A DNA stretch of 64,000 bases, from NCBI RefSeq assembly GCF_031844685.1, contig NZ_CP134605.1:5740001-5804000 (forward strand), in the 5' to 3' direction. This document shows positions 8,252 to 16,303 of this stretch, in pieces. A model generated the notes under the pieces. That model worked only from the letters and a program-made list of their open reading frames with translations. It did no database searches and was not told the origin of the DNA. Position 1 is the first letter of the stretch. Each line of letters starts with the position of its first letter. Source of the DNA: Streptomyces sp. ITFR-21 (GTDB lineage Bacteria > Actinomycetota > Actinomycetes > Streptomycetales > Streptomycetaceae). Position numbers and translations under genes: made by a program.

Positions 8252-9004
8252 ATGCCGGTCCTGATAGCCGTGGGCGCCCTGGTGATGACCCTGGTGGGCG
8301 GTGCCGTCGCCCAGCACATCGGCGACCGGCGCCACCTGGTGCTCGGCCTCGCCGCGGGCCTGATGCTGGGCGTCGTCGGCTTCGACCTGCTGCCCGAGGC
8401 GCTGGCCAACCAGCCGCGGCACGTGTTCGGGGTGCCCGCCGGGCTGCTGATGTTCGTCACCGGCTTCCTCGCCCTGCACGTCGTGGAGCGCTCGGTCGCC
8501 ATCCACCGCGCCCACGAAGGCGAGTACGCCTCGCACAGCCACGGCCACGGACACGCCCACGACCCGGTGAAGGGCCTCGGCCTGGCCGCGGCGTCCGCGC
8601 TCGTCGGCCACAGCGTGCTGGACGGCTTCGCGATCGGCGCCGCCTTCCAGGCCGGGAGCACCGTGGGCGTCGTGGTCGCCATCGCGGTCGTCGCCCACGA
8701 CTTCGCCGACGGCTTCAACACGTACACCATCACCCGGCTCTACGGGAACGGCCGCCGCCGGGCCCAACTGCTGCTCGGCGCCGACGCGCTGGCCCCGGTG
8801 GCGGGCGCCGCCGTCACCCTGGCCTTCACCATCCCGTCCGGGGCGCTCGGCCTCTACCTCGGGTTCTTCGCCGGGTTCCTGCTCTACCTCGCCACCTCCG
8901 ACATCCTGCCCGAGGCGCACAGCCCGCACCCGTCCACGACCACGCTGGTCTGCACGGTCGCCGGGGCCGCCGTCATGTGGCTGGTGATCGGTCTCGCCGG
9001 CTGA
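8252..9004 (+). CDS. ZIP-family metal transporter
   Basis: A 250-residue protein with about eight hydrophobic helices. The ZIP metal-binding helices carry HSVLDGFAIG (helix IV, H-N/D-x3-E/D-G type) and VVAHDFADGFNTY (helix V, HEx2-3-DG type with Asp). A His-rich cytoplasmic loop (SHSHGHGHAHD) lies before helix IV, as in ZIP proteins. Likely a divalent metal importer, probably zinc. ATG 8252 is preferred; a GTG at 8237 is also possible, and neither has a clear ribosome site. The last 121 nt are overlapped by an antisense frame. Confidence 0.85.
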   Translation: MPVLIAVGALVMTLVGGAVAQHIGDRRHLVLGLAAGLMLGVVGFDLLPEALANQPRHVFGVPAGLLMFVTGFLALHVVERSVAIHRAHEGEYASHSHGHGHAHDPVKGLGLAAASALVGHSVLDGFAIGAAFQAGSTVGVVVAIAVVAHDFADGFNTYTITRLYGNGRRRAQLLLGADALAPVAGAAVTLAFTIPSGALGLYLGFFAGFLLYLATSDILPEAHSPHPSTTTLVCTVAGAAVMWLVIGLAG

Positions 9005-9333
9005 GCCGGCCCGCCGACGCGGAACTCGGTACGCGCCCCGAACCCCCGCCAGGCGGTGTCGTGCGCCAGGACCTCCGCGTGCGCCCCGCACTCCTTGACC
9101 ACCGCGGCCGGCTCCAGCAGCGCGAACGCGTCGTGCCTGGCCAGGCTCCAGCCGCGGGCGCCCGGATCACGCGGCACCACCAGCAGGCACTCCGAGTCCT
9201 TCGGCAACCCGAAGAACCGCCGCTTGCGCTGCGACCGGCGCCGCCACAGCCAGCTGCGGACGAACCAGCCGAGCGCCGCGCCGATCACCAGACCGGCCGG
9301 CGTCCGGACAAGGGTGCGCGCGTCGTCGCCCAT
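8884..9333 (-). pseudogene. truncated conserved actinobacterial protein
   Basis: The first 110 residues resemble a longer streptomycete family of unknown function that I recall: an N-terminal hydrophobic helix (AGLVIGAALGWFVRSWLW), then FFGLPKDSECLLVVPRDPG, HDAFALLEPAAVVKECGAHAEV, and GFGARTEFRVGGP. Family members continue well beyond FCVGGP. Here the homology stops at about 9010, and the frame then runs 121 nt antisense into the ZIP gene, giving a meaningless tail. It is most likely a 3'-truncated remnant, although the fragment could still be translated. ATG 9333 is chosen because the conserved part begins there. Confidence 0.6.
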
Positions 9334-9482
9334 GGCGCGGATCGTATTGGTGTTCGAGTCGTACGGCACCGGTCCGGCAGCTCCCCGGACCCGGCACCGG
9401 ACGCGCTCCTGACGGGACAGGTGGTCTGAAGTTACCCTGCCGGGACGTTCGTTGAGTGAGTTGAGCAAGTGGAGGCATCGCC

Positions 9483-11357
9483 ATGGGAGACCACAGCACC
9501 CGTACGCGCACAGCCGGCCAGGACCAGCCGCGGCATCGCAGAAAACCGGTCCGCGCCTTCGCCGTGCGCGCGGTCGCGACCCTCGCCGTCACCGCGGCGG
9601 TGGGCGCCGTCACCGCCGCCGCGCCCGCCCACCACGGGCCGCAGATCCGGCAGCCGACCCCCAAGAGCCCGCTGGCGGTCGGCTACGGGGGAGCGGTCGC
9701 CAGCGTCGACGCCGACGCCACCGCGGCCGGGATCGAGGTGCTCAGACAGGGCGGCAACGCGGTCGACGCGGCCGTGGCCACCGCGAGCGCGCTCGGCGTC
9801 ACCGAGCCGTACTCGGCCGGCATCGGCGGCGGCGGGTACTTCGTCTACTACAGCGCGGCCCGCCACCAGGTCTTCACCATCGACGGGCGCGAGACCGCCC
9901 CGCACAGCGCCACCGACCAGCTGTTCGTGGAGAACGGGAAGCCGCTCGCCTTCGCCGACGCGGTCACCAGCGGGCGCAGCGTGGGCGTTCCCGGCACCGC
10001 CGCCACCTGGCAGACCGCGCTCGACTCCTGGGGCACCCGCTCGCTCGGCCAGGTGCTGAAGCCGGCGGAGCGGATCGCCCGCGACGGCTTCGCCGTCGAC
10101 GCCACCTTCAACTCCCAGACCGCGGCCAACCAGGACCGCTTCAAGGACTTCCCGGCCACCGCGAAGCTGTACCTGCCCGGCGGGCAGCCGCGGCCGGTCG
10201 GCGCCGTCCAGCGCAACCCCGACCTCGCCCGCACCTACCAGGAGCTGGGCGCCAAGGGTGTCGGCGCGATCTACCACGGCGACATCGGCGCGGACATCGT
10301 CCGTACGGTACGCAAGCCGCCGGTCGACCCGGCCGCCACCCGGGTGGTCCGCAGCGGTGACCTCACCACCGGGGACCTGGCGTCGTACCGGGCCAAGAAG
10401 CAGGCGCCGACGCACACCACCTACCGGGGGCTCGACGTGTACGGGCCCGCCCCGTCGTCGTCCGGCGGGACGACCGTGGCCGAGGCGCTGAACATCCTGG
10501 AGCACACCGACCTGGCCCACGCCGACGAGGCCCAGTACCTGCACCACTACATCGAGGCCAGCCGGATCGCCTTCGCCGACCGCGGCCGGTGGGTCGGCGA
10601 CCCGGCCTTCGAGCAGGTGCCGACCGCCGGGCTCACCTCCAAGCGGTTCGCGGCCTCGCGGGCCTGCCTGATCAAGGACGACGCGGTGCTGACCAGTCCG
10701 CTGGCGCCCGGCGACCCGGCCCACCCGGCCGCGTGCGGGGCGAGCGGCCAGGCCGCGCCGACCACGTACGAAGGTGAGAACACCACGCACCTGACGGTGG
10801 CCGACAAGTGGGGCAACGTCGTCTCGTACACCCTCACCATCGAGCAGACCGGCGGCAGCGCCATCACCGTGCCCGGCCGCGGCTTCCTGCTCAACAACGA
10901 ACTGACCGACTTCTCGTTCGTGCCGGCCGGCGCGGCCGCCCCGGACCCGAACCTGCCCGGCCCCGGCAAGCGGCCCCGCTCCTCCATCTCCCCGACGATC
11001 GTGCTCAACAACGGCCGCCCCGACTTCGCCATCGGCTCGCCCGGCGGCGCGACCATCATCACCACGGTGCTCCAGGTGCTCACCGAGCACGTCGACCGCG
11101 GCCTGCCGCTGGTGGACGCGATCGCCGCGCCGCGCGCCAGCCAGCGCAACGCCGCCAACACCGAACTCGAACCGGCGCTGTGGAACAGCCCGCTCAAGGC
11201 CCAACTCCAGGCGATCGGCCACCAGTTCGCCCAAAACCCGGAGATCGGCGCGGCCACCGGCATCCAACACCTCCCCGACGGCCGCTGGCTCGCCGCCGCC
11301 GAACCCACCCGCCGCGGCGGCGGTTCCGCCGCTGTGGTGACCCCGGCGGTGCACTGA
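9483..11357 (+). CDS. ggt: gamma-glutamyltranspeptidase, exported
   Basis: A 624-residue precursor with an N-terminal signal sequence (Arg-rich start, then FAVRAVATLAVTAAVGAVTAA). The large-subunit motifs GGNAVDAAVA and GIGGGGYFV are followed by the self-cleavage site GENTTHLTVAD, where the second Thr becomes the N-terminal nucleophile of the small subunit. The substrate-binding GSPGGATIITTVLQ comes late. The enzyme hydrolyses or transfers gamma-glutamyl groups of glutathione-like or gamma-glutamyl compounds outside the membrane. GGAGG lies 7 nt before the ATG. A 20 bp hairpin at 11529 is the probable terminator. Confidence 0.95.
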   Translation: MGDHSTRTRTAGQDQPRHRRKPVRAFAVRAVATLAVTAAVGAVTAAAPAHHGPQIRQPTPKSPLAVGYGGAVASVDADATAAGIEVLRQGGNAVDAAVATASALGVTEPYSAGIGGGGYFVYYSAARHQVFTIDGRETAPHSATDQLFVENGKPLAFADAVTSGRSVGVPGTAATWQTALDSWGTRSLGQVLKPAERIARDGFAVDATFNSQTAANQDRFKDFPATAKLYLPGGQPRPVGAVQRNPDLARTYQELGAKGVGAIYHGDIGADIVRTVRKPPVDPAATRVVRSGDLTTGDLASYRAKKQAPTHTTYRGLDVYGPAPSSSGGTTVAEALNILEHTDLAHADEAQYLHHYIEASRIAFADRGRWVGDPAFEQVPTAGLTSKRFAASRACLIKDDAVLTSPLAPGDPAHPAACGASGQAAPTTYEGENTTHLTVADKWGNVVSYTLTIEQTGGSAITVPGRGFLLNNELTDFSFVPAGAAAPDPNLPGPGKRPRSSISPTIVLNNGRPDFAIGSPGGATIITTVLQVLTEHVDRGLPLVDAIAAPRASQRNAANTELEPALWNSPLKAQLQAIGHQFAQNPEIGAATGIQHLPDGRWLAAAEPTRRGGGSAAVVTPAVH

Positions 11358-11360
11358 CCC

Positions 11361-11442
11361 CTGCGGGGTGCTGACCCCGGGGGACCTCGGGGGGCGCTGA
11401 CCTGCGGGGTGCTGACCCCGGGGGACCTCGGGGGGCGCTGAC
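11361..11442 (+). repeat. 41 bp tandem repeat, two copies plus a partial
   Basis: Two identical 41 bp units (11361-11401 and 11402-11442, beginning CTGCGGGGTGCTGACCCCGG) stand directly behind ggt. A degenerate third copy continues to about 11480. Non-coding. Confidence 0.85.
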
Positions 11443-11528
11443 CTGCGGGGGATTTTGGAGGTGCTGACCTTGCGGGGCTGACCCGCGGGGGGCGCGGTGC
11501 CGGGCCTGGGCTCCGCCGCCCTGACGCC

Positions 11529-11574
11529 GACGTGCCCTTCGCCCCGCCGTCAGCGGCGGGGCGAAGGGCACGTC
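11529..11574 (+). terminator. 20 bp perfect hairpin downstream of ggt
   Basis: Arms 11529-11548 and 11555-11574 are exact reverse complements (GACGTGCCCTTCGCCCCGCC and its complement) around the loop GTCAGC. It lies 170 nt after the ggt stop. The right arm runs into the first unit of the 17 bp repeat. Confidence 0.75.
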
Positions 11575-11654
11575 AGTGATGGGGGCACGTCAGTGATGGG
11601 GGCACGTCAGTGATGGGGGCACGTCAGTGATGGGGGCACGTCGGTGATGGGGGC
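11570..11654 (+). repeat. 17 bp minisatellite, five units
   Basis: The unit ACGTCAGTGATGGGGGC occurs five times head to tail. The first four are identical and the fifth has one A to G change. It begins inside the right arm of the ggt terminator hairpin, which suggests the array grew from that end. There are no spacers, so this is not CRISPR. Confidence 0.9.
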
Positions 11655-12086
11655 GCGTGGGCGGTTGGGGGTGCCGTGGGGTGGGTGCCATAACGCCGTA
11701 CAGCGCCCACCCGTGGGCCCCCCAACGCCCCACGGCACCCACTCCACGGCACCGATACCCACCAGGCACCCACCCCGCGGCGCCCCCTCTGCGCCGGGCG
11801 CCCACCTGTGGGCGCTTCACCCCCGCCGGGCGCCCACCCCGCCGGGCGCCCACTTCCACCGCACCGGTCCCCCGCCGCCATCCCCCGCCCCGCGGGCGCC
11901 CCCACGCCTGACCGCACCCCCCACACGGGGCACTCCATCCCCGACCGCATCCCCCCAAACCGCCCCCCGACCCCCCCAGGTTCGGCCGTCGAACACCGTC
12001 GGCGTCTGAAAACAAGCCGTAGCGCCGCCGTAACGAGCCGGGTGTGCAATGCGGGCGGAACGGGAGAGGCGGCGGCGGAGGACGTG
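11655..12086. other. C-rich non-coding stretch with short repeats
   Basis: No gene is recognised. The plus strand is strongly C-biased, with three direct copies of a CGCCGGGCGCCCAC-like word (about 11791-11852) and an imperfect inverted repeat around 11655-11740. A plus-strand frame runs through it into the next gene, but its composition (Pro/His/Arg-rich, poor codon pattern) argues against translation. The promoter of the 12087 gene should lie in its right end. Confidence 0.6.
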
Positions 12087-13829
12087 GTGACAACGGAACT
12101 GGCTCGGGCGACGGCGGACTTCGCGTACTACTTCCGGTCACTGGTGGCCGCGCTCGGCGAACGGCCGGGCTGGTACGGGGTGTTCGCCGAGCGTGAGCCG
12201 GGTGCGGTGCACGCGTACGAGGGCGGCACCGAGGTACCGCCCTGGGACGTCGTCCGCGCCCTGCTGCACGATCTGGCCGCGGTCCACAGCGCCGCGCCCG
12301 ACCCGGTGGAGACCGCCCGCGCGCAGTCCCTGCACCGGGCCGCGGTGGTGGCGTGGGACGCCGCGCCCGGCGCGGAACACGCGCTGCGGGCCCGGCTGGA
12401 CGCCGTCGCCCGCGCCCATGACCTGGCCGTGATGCGGGAACGCGAGGCCGCCCGCACGCTCGACCAGGCCGCCGCGACCGCCGCCCCGGCCACTGCGGCC
12501 CGGCTCGCCAACGCCCTCGCCTGGGCCCGCGACGACCGGGAACGCGCGGCGGCCCGTTTAGCCGAACTCACCGCGCGGCTGTCCGCCGTCACCGGCCGTC
12601 AGCCGCTGCCGCCGGAACCGGGCCAGGAGTTCTGGGCCCGCAGGACCGCGGGACCGGTGGCACAGGAGCCCCCGGACTCCTCGGCCGGCTGGTCGGCCGA
12701 CGGCGGCACGCGGTCCGCCGGCCACGGCTACGCCGACGGCTTCGACGCCGCGCCGGCCCCCGCGTCCGGCCGTGTGCCGGATCCCGTACCGGACCCTGCC
12801 CCGCTCCAGGGCCGGCCGCAGGAGGACCACCCGGCCGCCGACCCCGGCCGGAACGGCTCCCGGCGTCCGGGCCGGGCCCCGTTCTGGGGCTCCAGGGCCC
12901 CGGAGACCGCGTCCGCCGAGGAGGCCGGGGACTGGGACGAGGCCCCGCGCCCCGAGCGCGGCTCGGCCAAGCCGCCGGGCACGCCCGCCTCCCGCCGGGC
13001 CCGGTTCGCCCCGGCCGCCCCGGAGCCGTCGGTGTCCACGCCCCGCGGCGCCCGGTTCGCCGGCGCGCCCGCGGCCCCGGCCGCCCCCGCGGCCGAGTCG
13101 GCCGTGATCCCGCTGCCCGGCGGCGTCGGCAAGCCCCGGGGTGCCCGGTTCGCGGGCGCGCCCACCGGCGCCGCGGTACCGGCCGCGGCCCCGGTCGTCC
13201 CCGTGGTGCCGGCCGGGCGGACCGCGGCGCCGCGCGGCGCCCGGTTCGCCGGCGCGCCCGACGCGGTGCGGGAGGCGCCGCCGGAGCGGGTGGTGGACCC
13301 GCGGTGGGCCGCCGAGGCCCAGGCGGGCGCCGCCAGACTGGGCGAGCTGCGCCGCACCGGGGAGAGCGGCGCCGCCTACATGGTGCTGTGCGAGGCCGCG
13401 GAAGGGCCGGCCGAGCGGCTGCCGTACCTGGTCCGGGAGCTGGAGCGCACCGGGCTCGCCGCCGACGTGGCCACCCTGCTCTGGGAGGTCGCCGCGCTGC
13501 CGCCCGCCGGGCTCGCCGACGCGGCGGCGGCGCTGGCCGCCGACGGCCGTACCGAGGACTGTTGGACCCTGCTGCACCAGGTCGCCGCCCGGCCGCCCGC
13601 CGACATCGCCCGGGTCGCCGCGGTGCTCCAGGACAACGCCCGCGCCGCCGAGACCGGCGAACTGCTGGAGACCCTGACCCGCGCCCACACCCCGGAGGAC
13701 GCCGTGGAAGTCGCCCGTACCGCCCCCGAACTCACCCCGGCGCTGCTGGCGGCGGCCGAACGCGTCTCCAAGTCCCGCCGGCGGGACATCGTGGCCGCGC
13801 TGCGCCGGGCCGCCCTGCCCGACCACTGA
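12087..13829 (+). CDS. large Ala/Pro-rich cytoplasmic protein, 'UL36-like' in streptomycetes
   Basis: A 580-residue protein. Residues 1-170 form a helical domain (FAYYFRSLVAAL, WYGVFAEREPGA, EVPPWDVVRALLHDLAAVH, AWARDDRERAAARLAEL). The middle is disordered and Pro/Ala-rich with at least three copies of PRGARFAGAP. The last 180 residues are helical and repeat-like (GLAADVATLLWEVAALPP, EDCWTLLHQVAARPPADIA). I recall streptomycete relatives mislabelled as viral tegument protein. The function is unknown, and the helical C-terminal repeats suggest a scaffold. GTG 12087 is chosen for GGAGG 5 nt upstream and because the conserved part starts there. Confidence 0.72.
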   Translation: MTTELARATADFAYYFRSLVAALGERPGWYGVFAEREPGAVHAYEGGTEVPPWDVVRALLHDLAAVHSAAPDPVETARAQSLHRAAVVAWDAAPGAEHALRARLDAVARAHDLAVMREREAARTLDQAAATAAPATAARLANALAWARDDRERAAARLAELTARLSAVTGRQPLPPEPGQEFWARRTAGPVAQEPPDSSAGWSADGGTRSAGHGYADGFDAAPAPASGRVPDPVPDPAPLQGRPQEDHPAADPGRNGSRRPGRAPFWGSRAPETASAEEAGDWDEAPRPERGSAKPPGTPASRRARFAPAAPEPSVSTPRGARFAGAPAAPAAPAAESAVIPLPGGVGKPRGARFAGAPTGAAVPAAAPVVPVVPAGRTAAPRGARFAGAPDAVREAPPERVVDPRWAAEAQAGAARLGELRRTGESGAAYMVLCEAAEGPAERLPYLVRELERTGLAADVATLLWEVAALPPAGLADAAAALAADGRTEDCWTLLHQVAARPPADIARVAAVLQDNARAAETGELLETLTRAHTPEDAVEVARTAPELTPALLAAAERVSKSRRRDIVAALRRAALPDH

Positions 13830-14025
13830 TCCGCCGCCGAGCCGCTGTCCGTAGTCCGCCGCGGCCTTCCGTACGTACCGCGGGCCTTCGTACACACCGC
13901 GGGCCTTTCCCCCGCGTCGCAAGCCTTCCCCACGCACCGCACACCGCCGAACGGGTCGCGCCGCCAGGAAACCCAAACGTTGTGGGCCGGTAACGCCGAC
14001 GGTCTTGCCATGGTGGTCTCCGCGC

Positions 14026-14065
14026 TTCTACGTTCTTCCCCACGGCGGGATCTACGTGCGTAGAA
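14026..14065. promoter_or_regulatory. candidate operator of the pyrimidine/hydantoin operon
   Basis: A short palindrome TCTACG-TG-CGTAGA lies at 14051-14064, 33 nt before the first gene. A further half-site TTCTACG stands at 14026-14032, so TTCTACG and CGTAGAA also form a wider inverted pair. The position fits repressor binding at the promoter. The regulator is not encoded in this window and is not identified. Confidence 0.5.
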
Positions 14066-14096
14066 CCGACGCGACGTCACGTCAGAGGAGCTGCTC

Positions 14097-14939
14097 ATGA
14101 GCAATGTCGTGCGTGCCGCGCTCGTCCAGGCCACCTGGACCGGCGACACCGAGTCGATGATCGCCAAGCACGAGGAGCACGCCCGGGGTGCCGCGGCGCA
14201 GGGCGCCAAGGTGATCGGCTTCCAGGAGGTGTTCAACGCCCCCTACTTCTGCCAGGTGCAGGAGGCCGTGCACTACCAGTGGGCCGAACCCGTCCCGGAC
14301 GGCCCCACCGTCCAGCGGATGCAGGCGCTCGCCCGGGAGACGGGCCTGGTGATCGTCGTGCCCGTCTTCGAGATCGAGCAGCCCGGTGTCTACTACAACA
14401 CCGCCGCCGTCATCGACGCCGACGGCACCTTCCTCGGCAAGTACCGCAAGCACCACATCCCGCAGGTCGAGGGCTTCTGGGAGAAGTACTACTTCAAACC
14501 CGGCAACCTCGGCTGGCCGGTGTTCGAGACCGCCGTCGGCCGGATCGGCGTCTACATCTGCTACGACCGGCACTTCCCCGAGGGCTGGCGCGCCCTGGGC
14601 CTGGCCGGCGCCCAACTCGTCTACAATCCGTCGGCCACCAGCCGGGGCCTGTCCTCGTACCTCTGGCAGTTGGAGCAGCCCGCCGCCGCCGTCGCCAACG
14701 AGTACTTCATCGCCGCGATCAACCGGGTGGGCCGCGAGCCCTACGGCGACAACGACTTCTACGGCACCAGCTACTTCGTGGACCCGCGCGGCCAGCTGGT
14801 CGACGGCGCCGCCTCCGACAAGGAGGAGGAGCTGCTGGTCCGGGACCTGGACTTCGGCCTGATCGACGAGGTCCGCCAGACCTGGGCCTTCTACCGCGAC
14901 CGCAGGCCCGAGGCCTACGGCGACCTGACAGGGGCGTGA
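14097..14939 (+). CDS. carbon-nitrogen hydrolase, beta-ureidopropionase type
   Basis: A 280-residue nitrilase-superfamily enzyme with the complete Glu-Lys-Cys triad: FQEVFNAPYFC (Glu 44), KYRKHHIPQ (Lys) and YICYDRHFPEGWR (Cys). EGFWEKYYFKPG is typical of beta-ureidopropionase and N-carbamoyl amino acid amidohydrolases. It should release CO2 and ammonia from N-carbamoyl-beta-alanine, or from an N-carbamoyl amino acid, in the cytoplasm. It is the first gene of a four-gene operon with an aminotransferase, dihydropyrimidinase and F420-dependent oxidoreductase. AGAGGAG precedes the ATG. Confidence 0.88.
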   Translation: MSNVVRAALVQATWTGDTESMIAKHEEHARGAAAQGAKVIGFQEVFNAPYFCQVQEAVHYQWAEPVPDGPTVQRMQALARETGLVIVVPVFEIEQPGVYYNTAAVIDADGTFLGKYRKHHIPQVEGFWEKYYFKPGNLGWPVFETAVGRIGVYICYDRHFPEGWRALGLAGAQLVYNPSATSRGLSSYLWQLEQPAAAVANEYFIAAINRVGREPYGDNDFYGTSYFVDPRGQLVDGAASDKEEELLVRDLDFGLIDEVRQTWAFYRDRRPEAYGDLTGA

Positions 14940-14944
14940 GCGCG

Positions 14945-16303
14945 ATGGCCACCGTGACCGAGAACCTGCACAGCGCCCTGCACACCCGCCACCGGGCGGT
15001 GCTGCCGGACTGGCTCGCCACCTACTACGCCCGGCCCATCGAGCTGACGCACGGCGAGGGCCGCCACGTCTGGGACGCCGAGGGCCGCCGCTACCTCGAC
15101 TTCTTCGGCGGCATCCTGACCACGATGACCGCCCACGCGCTGCCCGAGGTGAGCGCCGCGGTCGCCGAGCAGGCCGGGAAAATCCTGCACTCCTCGACGC
15201 TCTACCTCAGCCACCAGGCCGTGGAGCTCGCCGAGCGCATCGCCCGGCTGTCCGGCATCCCCGACGCCCGGGTCTTCTTCACCACCTCCGGCACCGAGGC
15301 CAACGACACCGCGCTGCTGCTGGCCACCGCCTACCGCCGCTCCAACCAGATCCTGGCGCTGCGCAACAGCTACCACGGCCGCTCCTTCACCTCGATCGGC
15401 GTCACCGGCAACTCCGCCTGGTCCCCGACCAGCCTCTCCCCGCTCCAGACCCTGTACGTGCACGGCGGCGTCCGCACCCGCGGCCCCTACGCGCGGCTGA
15501 GCGACGCCGAGTTCACCGCCGCCTGCGTGGAGGACCTGGAGGACATGCTCGGCCAGGCCGGCGGCACGGTGGCGGCGCTGATCGCCGAACCCGTACAGGG
15601 CGTCGGCGGCTTCACCTCCGGGCCCGACGGGCTGCTGGCCGCCTTCAAGCGGGTCCTGGACCGGCACGGCATCCTGTGGATCACCGACGAGGTGCAGACC
15701 GGCTGGGGCCGTACCGGCGACAACTTCTGGGGCTGGCAGGCGCACGGCCAGGCCGGCCCGCCGGACATCCTGACCTTCGCCAAGGGCGTCGGCAACGGCC
15801 TGTCCATGGGCGGGGTGGTGGCCCGCGCCGAGGTGATGAACTGCCTGAACGCCAACTCCATCTCCACCTTCGGCGGCAGCCCGGTCACCACCGCCGGCGC
15901 GCTGGCCAACCTCACCTACCTGGTCGACCACGACCTCCAGGGCAACGCCCGCCGCGTCGGCGGCCTGCTCAAGTCCCGGCTGGACGCCATCGGCGCCGGG
16001 CTGGGCATCGTCCGCGAGGTGCGCGGCCGCGGCCTGATGCTCGGCGTGGAACTGGTCGAGCCCGGCACCGACACCCCGTCGGCCGCCGCGGCGAGCCTGG
16101 TACTGGAGGCCGCCCGCGAGCACGGCGTGCTCATCGGCAAGGGCGGCCGGTCGGGCAACGCGCTGCGGATCGCGCCACCGCTGTCCCTGACCGTCGCCGA
16201 GGCCGAGGAGGGCGCCGCCGCGATCGAGGCGGCCCTGCGGCAGGCCCAGACCGCCCTGGAAGAGCGGTCCGCCGCGCCGCAGGCAGGCAGGAGCGTGCTG
16301 TGA
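14945..16303 (+). CDS. class III PLP aminotransferase, probably beta-alanine/GABA type
   Basis: A 452-residue fold-type I aminotransferase. It has TTSGTEANDTALLLA for phosphate binding, YHGRSFTSIG, WITDEVQTGWGRTG (Asp that binds the pyridine nitrogen) and TFAKGVGNGLSMG with the PLP Lys. Class III enzymes act on omega-amino acids or D-hydantoin-derived amino acids. In this operon the most likely substrate is beta-alanine, the end product of uracil breakdown. It starts 5 nt after the upstream stop, and its TGA overlaps the GTG of the dihydropyrimidinase. Confidence 0.88.
   Translation: MATVTENLHSALHTRHRAVLPDWLATYYARPIELTHGEGRHVWDAEGRRYLDFFGGILTTMTAHALPEVSAAVAEQAGKILHSSTLYLSHQAVELAERIARLSGIPDARVFFTTSGTEANDTALLLATAYRRSNQILALRNSYHGRSFTSIGVTGNSAWSPTSLSPLQTLYVHGGVRTRGPYARLSDAEFTAACVEDLEDMLGQAGGTVAALIAEPVQGVGGFTSGPDGLLAAFKRVLDRHGILWITDEVQTGWGRTGDNFWGWQAHGQAGPPDILTFAKGVGNGLSMGGVVARAEVMNCLNANSISTFGGSPVTTAGALANLTYLVDHDLQGNARRVGGLLKSRLDAIGAGLGIVREVRGRGLMLGVELVEPGTDTPSAAAASLVLEAAREHGVLIGKGGRSGNALRIAPPLSLTVAEAEEGAAAIEAALRQAQTALEERSAAPQAGRSVL

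Noticed and set aside
11570..11654. Possible CRISPR array
   Set aside because: The 17 bp units are directly joined with no spacers, and no cas genes are near. It is a minisatellite.
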